Part shown: positions 6,128 to 8,874 of the stretch, piece by piece
Layout: every line of letters starts with the position of its first letter
How positions within the stretch are numbered: position 1 is the stretch's first letter
Assembly: GCA_017479315.1 (NCBI GenBank)
Contig: JAFVCI010000076.1
Coordinates: forward strand, 1-8,874
Length of the DNA stretch: 8,874 nt
Source: Opitutales bacterium
GTDB taxonomy: Bacteria > Verrucomicrobiota > Verrucomicrobiia > Opitutales > UBA9783
Direction of reading: 5' to 3'
Translations under genes and position numbers: made by a program
The notes under the pieces: model-generated
Told to the model about the DNA's origin: nothing
The model's database searches: none
Seen by the model: only the letters and a program-made list of their open reading frames with translations

Positions 6128-6762
6128 AACTCGTGACGGCGGATCAAAATCGGCGTGCGCAAACGGTTGCGGTACTTTTGGACGAAATTATTCCTTATCC
6201 GAACGCCGCGCTGGATTACCGTTCGCCGTTTGCGCTGTTGATTGCAACCCTATTGTCGGCACAGTGCCACGACGAACAGGTTAATCGCGTGATGCCGACG
6301 TTTTTAAAGAGAGCCCCTTCGCCCGAAGCCGTGTGTGCCTTATCGGAAGCCGAAATTGGCGCAATCATTCATTCGTGCGGATTTTTCCGCGTGAAGGCGC
6401 ATTACATTGCGACTTTATCGCGACAGTTGTGCGAAAACTTTAACGGAAACGTACCCGATGATTTTTCATCGCTGGAAAGTCTGGCGGGCGTCGGTCATAA
6501 AACAGCCTCCGTCGTGATGGGTTACGCCTTCGGACATCCGACGTTCCCCGTGGATACGCATGTGCATCGTCTGGCACTGAAATGGCATTTAAGCTCGGGA
6601 TCCGTGGAAAAGGTCGAAGCGGATTTAAAGCGTTTATTTCCCGAGAGCGACTGGTTTCGGAGGCATATTCAGATGATTACCTACGGACGAAAGTACTGCA
6701 ACCGCGTGGTGTGTAAGGAGGGAAGTTTGTGTCGGGTGTGTAGGGTGTTGGGTTGTATATGA
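6124..6762 (+). CDS. nth: Endonuclease III (DNA glycosylase/AP lyase)
   Basis: This 212-residue enzyme of the HhH-GPD family removes oxidised pyrimidines from DNA and cleaves the abasic site by beta-elimination. Its length is normal for Nth (about 211 in E. coli). Seen here: the L-L-S-A-Q motif at 43-47; the helix-hairpin-helix L-A-G-V-G-H-K-T-A at 120-128 with catalytic Lys126; and V-D-T-H-V with catalytic Asp144. At the C-terminus, where Nth normally has C-x6-C-x2-C-x5-C for a 4Fe-4S cluster, five cysteines (192, 197, 203, 206, 211) are spaced x4, x5, x2, x4. The cluster is probably still bound, but the ligands are not the standard set. The ATG overlaps the transporter stop as ATGA, and a GGAAG at 6112-6116 stands seven bases upstream. 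It is the only start in the window with a reasonable ribosome site. There is no functional link to the transporters, so the overlap probably reflects compact gene order. Confidence 0.93.
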   Translation: MKLVTADQNRRAQTVAVLLDEIIPYPNAALDYRSPFALLIATLLSAQCHDEQVNRVMPTFLKRAPSPEAVCALSEAEIGAIIHSCGFFRVKAHYIATLSRQLCENFNGNVPDDFSSLESLAGVGHKTASVVMGYAFGHPTFPVDTHVHRLALKWHLSSGSVEKVEADLKRLFPESDWFRRHIQMITYGRKYCNRVVCKEGSLCRVCRVLGCI

Positions 6763-6863
6763 TACATATTGTTTTTTCCCATCGGTTCCTTGACGGTTTA
6801 GCTTGGTTGCATTACATTCGGGATAATTAGAGGAAGAGGTCGTTTTTGAACGGATAACATCCC

Positions 6864-7508
6864 ATGACACATCCGCATCAAGGCATTTTGATCACCTTTG
6901 AGGGTTGTGACGGTGGCGGAAAGACGACGCAGTTGCGGTTGTTGGCGGAACGGTTGAAACAGACGAAGCGGGCATTTTTGACGTTGCGGGAGCCGGGCGG
7001 TACGGATGTCGGCGAGGTTGTGCGTTCGATTTTACTGCAAAAAAAACATGCTTCGTTATGCTCGGAAGCCGAATTATTGCTGTTTGAAGCGGCGCGTGCG
7101 CAATTGGTGCACGAGATCATTCGTCCGGCATTGAATGAAGGGAAAGTTGTTTTGTGCGATCGTTTTATGGATTCCACGACGGCGTATCAGGGTGCCGGGC
7201 GACATTTGTCGTTGGAAGCGATCGACGTGATGAATACATTTGCGACGGGCGATGTATGTCCGAATATGACGTTTTTGCTGGATGTACCGCCGAAGGTCAG
7301 CCGGCAACGGGTATTGCAACGTACGTTCAGCGGTTTAGATCGGATGGAAGGCGAGGAGCTAAACTTTTACGAACGGGTGCGGGAGGGGTATTTGCGTTTG
7401 GCAGAGGTGCATCCCGAGCGGATCATCGTTGTCGATGCGTGTCGCGATAAGGAGGTAATTGCGGATTTTATTTGGGAAAAAGTGCATGGCATTCTCATAA
7501 ACGGATGA
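6864..7508 (+). CDS. tmk: Thymidylate kinase
   Basis: This 214-residue cytoplasmic kinase phosphorylates dTMP to dTDP with ATP, an essential step to dTTP for DNA synthesis. Its length is typical. Seen here: P-loop G-C-D-G-G-G-K-T-T at 14-22; R-E-P-G-G-T at 42-47; the D-R-F motif at 99-101; and T-A-Y-Q-G-A-G-R at 106-113, which contacts the thymidine. The LID region Q-R-T-F-S-G-L-D-R-M-E carries arginines while the P-loop has none, which is the type II (E. coli-like) arrangement. The ATG at 6864 follows 101 non-coding bases and has no Shine-Dalgarno sequence in position: an AGGAAGAGG purine run ends 24 bases upstream. It shares the start context ATCCCATGA with the transaldolase gene. A GATAAT at 6822-6827 is -10-like, but the nearest good -35 (TTGACG, 6790-6795) is 26 bases away, so no promoter is called. 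The stop overlaps the start of holB as ATGA. Confidence 0.96.
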   Translation: MTHPHQGILITFEGCDGGGKTTQLRLLAERLKQTKRAFLTLREPGGTDVGEVVRSILLQKKHASLCSEAELLLFEAARAQLVHEIIRPALNEGKVVLCDRFMDSTTAYQGAGRHLSLEAIDVMNTFATGDVCPNMTFLLDVPPKVSRQRVLQRTFSGLDRMEGEELNFYERVREGYLRLAEVHPERIIVVDACRDKEVIADFIWEKVHGILING

Positions 7509-8362
7509 ATAAAGAAGCTTATTTTTCGAAAATTCCGCAGAGCGTGTTGGTGTGCGGTTCGGATTTTAAAACGCTTTGCACCTTTGTCGGGCAGTGGAGC
7601 GCACGGTTACTGGCTGTTTCGGAAGCGGAAGTTGTCAAGTGCCCGGATTTTCATGCCGTTTGGCCGACCGGCAAAATGCGGCAGATTTCGGTGGATGCGT
7701 TGCGGGAGTTTAATCGCAATGTCTATGTGACGGCGCATCGGGACGGTCGCAAGGTATTTGTGATTTACGAAGCCGATCGGTTGAACGGAGCCGCCGCGAA
7801 TGCGTTGCTGAAAACGCTCGAGGAACCCACGGCGGATACGTCGATTTTTTTGGTGACTGTGCGTCCGTACGATTTGCTTCCTACCTTACGCAGTCGTTGC
7901 TGGTTCGTTCAAATTAACGAGGCGGCGTCGGAAGGGCGCGACGAGGCATTGGAAGCGTGGTTGTCGGATTTTAAGCAACAAGTTCTGAATGTTTGTGCGC
8001 AAAAAAGCGATGTTTCTCCGATGCAAATGTACGGTTTGTTGTATCGTTTGCAGGCGTATCTTTCGAAAAAAATCGAAAGTTTATCCTTTACTGCCGATGA
8101 AACGCTTTCCGAAGAGGAACAAACGGCACAAAAAGCGGGGCTCGAGAAGCAATGCCTGCAGGGAATTTTTCGAGCCGTTGAGCGGATGTTGAGTGCGATG
8201 GTGCGGAATCCGCAAACGTTTCCGTCGACGGCGGAATTTTATCCGCGTTGGGTGTCGGTTTTGGAGCAATGTTATCGACGGACGGAGGTAAATTTCGGAG
8301 CCGTTGCGGCGTTGGAAGCGTTTTTGCTGTCCGTTTGCCGCATTGCGTCAAAAAAGGCTTAG
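7505..8362 (+). CDS. holB: DNA polymerase III delta-prime subunit (clamp loader), reduced form
   Basis: This 285-residue AAA+ family protein is probably the delta-prime stator subunit of the clamp loader, which places the sliding clamp on DNA during replication. Seen here: P-D-F-H at 47-50; I-S-V-D-A-L-R at 61-67; K-V-F-V-I-Y-E-A-D-R-L-N at 83-94 (Walker-B-like); N-A-L-L-K-T-L-E-E-P at 99-108; and the S-R-C motif at 130-132 typical of clamp-loader subunits. The N-terminal P-loop position reads V-L-V-C-G-S-D-F-K-T (14-23) and is not a Walker A, and the four-cysteine zinc module is missing. This fits a non-hydrolysing delta-prime rather than DnaX. Residues from about 140 on are weakly conserved and helical. 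The ATG at 7505 overlaps the tmk stop (ATGA). The frame is open from an ATG at 7472, but that start would lie well inside tmk. The tmk-holB pairing is common in bacteria and supports the call. Confidence 0.88.
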   Translation: MNKEAYFSKIPQSVLVCGSDFKTLCTFVGQWSARLLAVSEAEVVKCPDFHAVWPTGKMRQISVDALREFNRNVYVTAHRDGRKVFVIYEADRLNGAAANALLKTLEEPTADTSIFLVTVRPYDLLPTLRSRCWFVQINEAASEGRDEALEAWLSDFKQQVLNVCAQKSDVSPMQMYGLLYRLQAYLSKKIESLSFTADETLSEEEQTAQKAGLEKQCLQGIFRAVERMLSAMVRNPQTFPSTAEFYPRWVSVLEQCYRRTEVNFGAVAALEAFLLSVCRIASKKA

Positions 8363-8370
8363 CGTATAAT
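8343..8370 (+). promoter_or_regulatory. Predicted sigma-70-type promoter for transaldolase
   Basis: A perfect -10 hexamer TATAAT lies at 8365-8370. Sixteen bases upstream is TTGCGT (8343-8348), which matches only the first three bases of the -35 consensus. The promoter overlaps the last codons of holB. Transcription would begin near 8377, leaving a leader of roughly 28 bases before the ATG at 8405. Confidence 0.5.
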
Positions 8371-8384
8371 AAGAGTAACCATTT

Positions 8385-8400
8385 AGACAATCAGACAATA
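8385..8400 (+). repeat. Two 8-bp tandem units in the transaldolase leader
   Basis: AGACAATC (8385-8392) is followed directly by AGACAATA (8393-8400), ending four bases before the ATG. It occupies the place where a ribosome binding site would normally sit. It may be a chance repeat, or it may help recruit ribosomes or a regulator. Confidence 0.5.
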
Positions 8401-8404
8401 TCCC

Positions 8405-8874
8405 ATGAACACTTTGGAAGCATTAAAACGGTGCACGCGCATTACGGCGGATACGGGTGATGCGGAGGAAATGCGCCGTTGGAAGCCGGAGGAAGCGACC
8501 ACCAATCCGACGCTGATTTTGAATTTATTCCAGTCCTCCGAGTGCGAAACGACATTGGACGAAGCCTACGAATTGGTGCGTTCAGGCAGTAAAAGTTCGA
8601 AAAAAAATCCGACTTTGAACGATGTTTGCCGGGCGTGCCTGGTGACGGTGGCAAAGCAGATTTTAAACGTGGTTCCCGGGCGCGTTTCGATTGAGGCGGA
8701 TGCGCGCCTTGCGTCGGATGAAAAAGCGACGATAAGCGAAGCACTGGATTTAATAAAGTTGTGCCAAAAAGCGTCGGTCGATACGAAGCGGATTCTCATT
8801 AAAGTTGCCGCTACGTGGGAGGGAATTCAGGCGATGAAGACACTCGAAAAAAAAGGCATCGCCTGCAACGGGAC
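8405..8874 (+). CDS. tal: Transaldolase, TalB type, 3' end cut by window
   Basis: The first 156 codons of a transaldolase of the TalB/TALDO class are present (full length usually about 316). It moves a dihydroxyacetone unit from sedoheptulose-7-phosphate to glyceraldehyde-3-phosphate in the non-oxidative pentose phosphate pathway, in the cytoplasm. Seen here: T-A-D-T-G-D at 14-19 with the conserved Asp16; the A-T-T-N-P-T-L-I-L-N signature at 31-40; V-P-G-R-V-S-I-E-A-D-A-R-L at 90-102; and the Schiff-base lysine Lys133 in I-L-I-K-V-A-A-T-W-E-G. The last readable residues are C-N-G, where E. coli TalB has C-N-L; this is unusual and may be a real variant. The gene has its own promoter-like element overlapping the end of holB and no Shine-Dalgarno sequence. 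Runs of eight A at 8600-8607 and 8847-8854 lie inside the coding region. Confidence 0.95.
   Translation, partial: MNTLEALKRCTRITADTGDAEEMRRWKPEEATTNPTLILNLFQSSECETTLDEAYELVRSGSKSSKKNPTLNDVCRACLVTVAKQILNVVPGRVSIEADARLASDEKATISEALDLIKLCQKASVDTKRILIKVAATWEGIQAMKTLEKKGIACNG

Noticed and set aside
6757..6777. Hairpin ATATG-ATA-CATAT followed by six T after nth
   Set aside because: The stem is only five mostly A-T pairs and overlaps the stop codon. It is too weak to call a terminator.
6790..6827. Possible tmk promoter (TTGACG ... GATAAT)
   Set aside because: The spacer is 26 bases, far outside the 16-18 optimum, and closer -35 candidates are poor or too near.

Overview
This window is gene-dense chromosomal DNA of about 50% GC with every supported gene on the + strand. 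It holds eight complete or nearly complete protein genes plus a 3' fragment and a 5' fragment at the edges. No RNA gene, IS element, CRISPR array or phage gene was found. The adenylate-kinase-like protein has an N-terminal extension and a non-canonical NMP site. The family-4-like uracil-DNA glycosylase carries W-R-P where the usual C-R-P stands. From memory, both resemble proteins of Verrucomicrobiota, class Opitutae. That placement is an inference that I could not check by search, and the rest of the PVC group remains possible.

Layout: (1) 1-1934: the 3' part of fabV (enoyl-ACP/enoyl-CoA reductase), overlapping by one base with a uracil-DNA glycosylase gene. (2) 1935-2159: a non-coding leader ending in a perfect TATAAT directly against the ATG of the next gene. 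(3) 2160-2858: the unusual nucleoside monophosphate kinase. (4) 2859-3084: an unexplained non-coding stretch. (5) 3085-6127: two tandem, overlapping, paralogous MFS transporters, followed by nth (endonuclease III) through an ATGA overlap. (6) 6864-8362: tmk and holB, joined by an ATGA overlap. (7) 8405-end: transaldolase (TalB type) with its own promoter-like element, cut by the window end.

The genes are mostly housekeeping: fatty-acid synthesis or enoyl reduction, two base-excision repair enzymes (Udg, Nth), nucleotide kinases (NMP kinase, Tmk), a replication clamp-loader subunit (HolB) and pentose-phosphate metabolism (Tal). The two MFS transporters are the accessory element.

The most unusual object is the second MFS protein. 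Against its own upstream paralogue it carries an in-frame insertion of about 222 residues between the third and fourth transmembrane helices. The insertion is predicted to add an even number of membrane spans (best guess six). It has a basic, histidine-rich cytoplasmic stretch built on a 12-bp tandem repeat, and it is much more AT-rich than its flanks (about 41% against 54% GC by hand count). Other points of note are non-canonical iron-sulfur ligand patterns in both repair enzymes and a near-absence of Shine-Dalgarno sequences at the gene starts.
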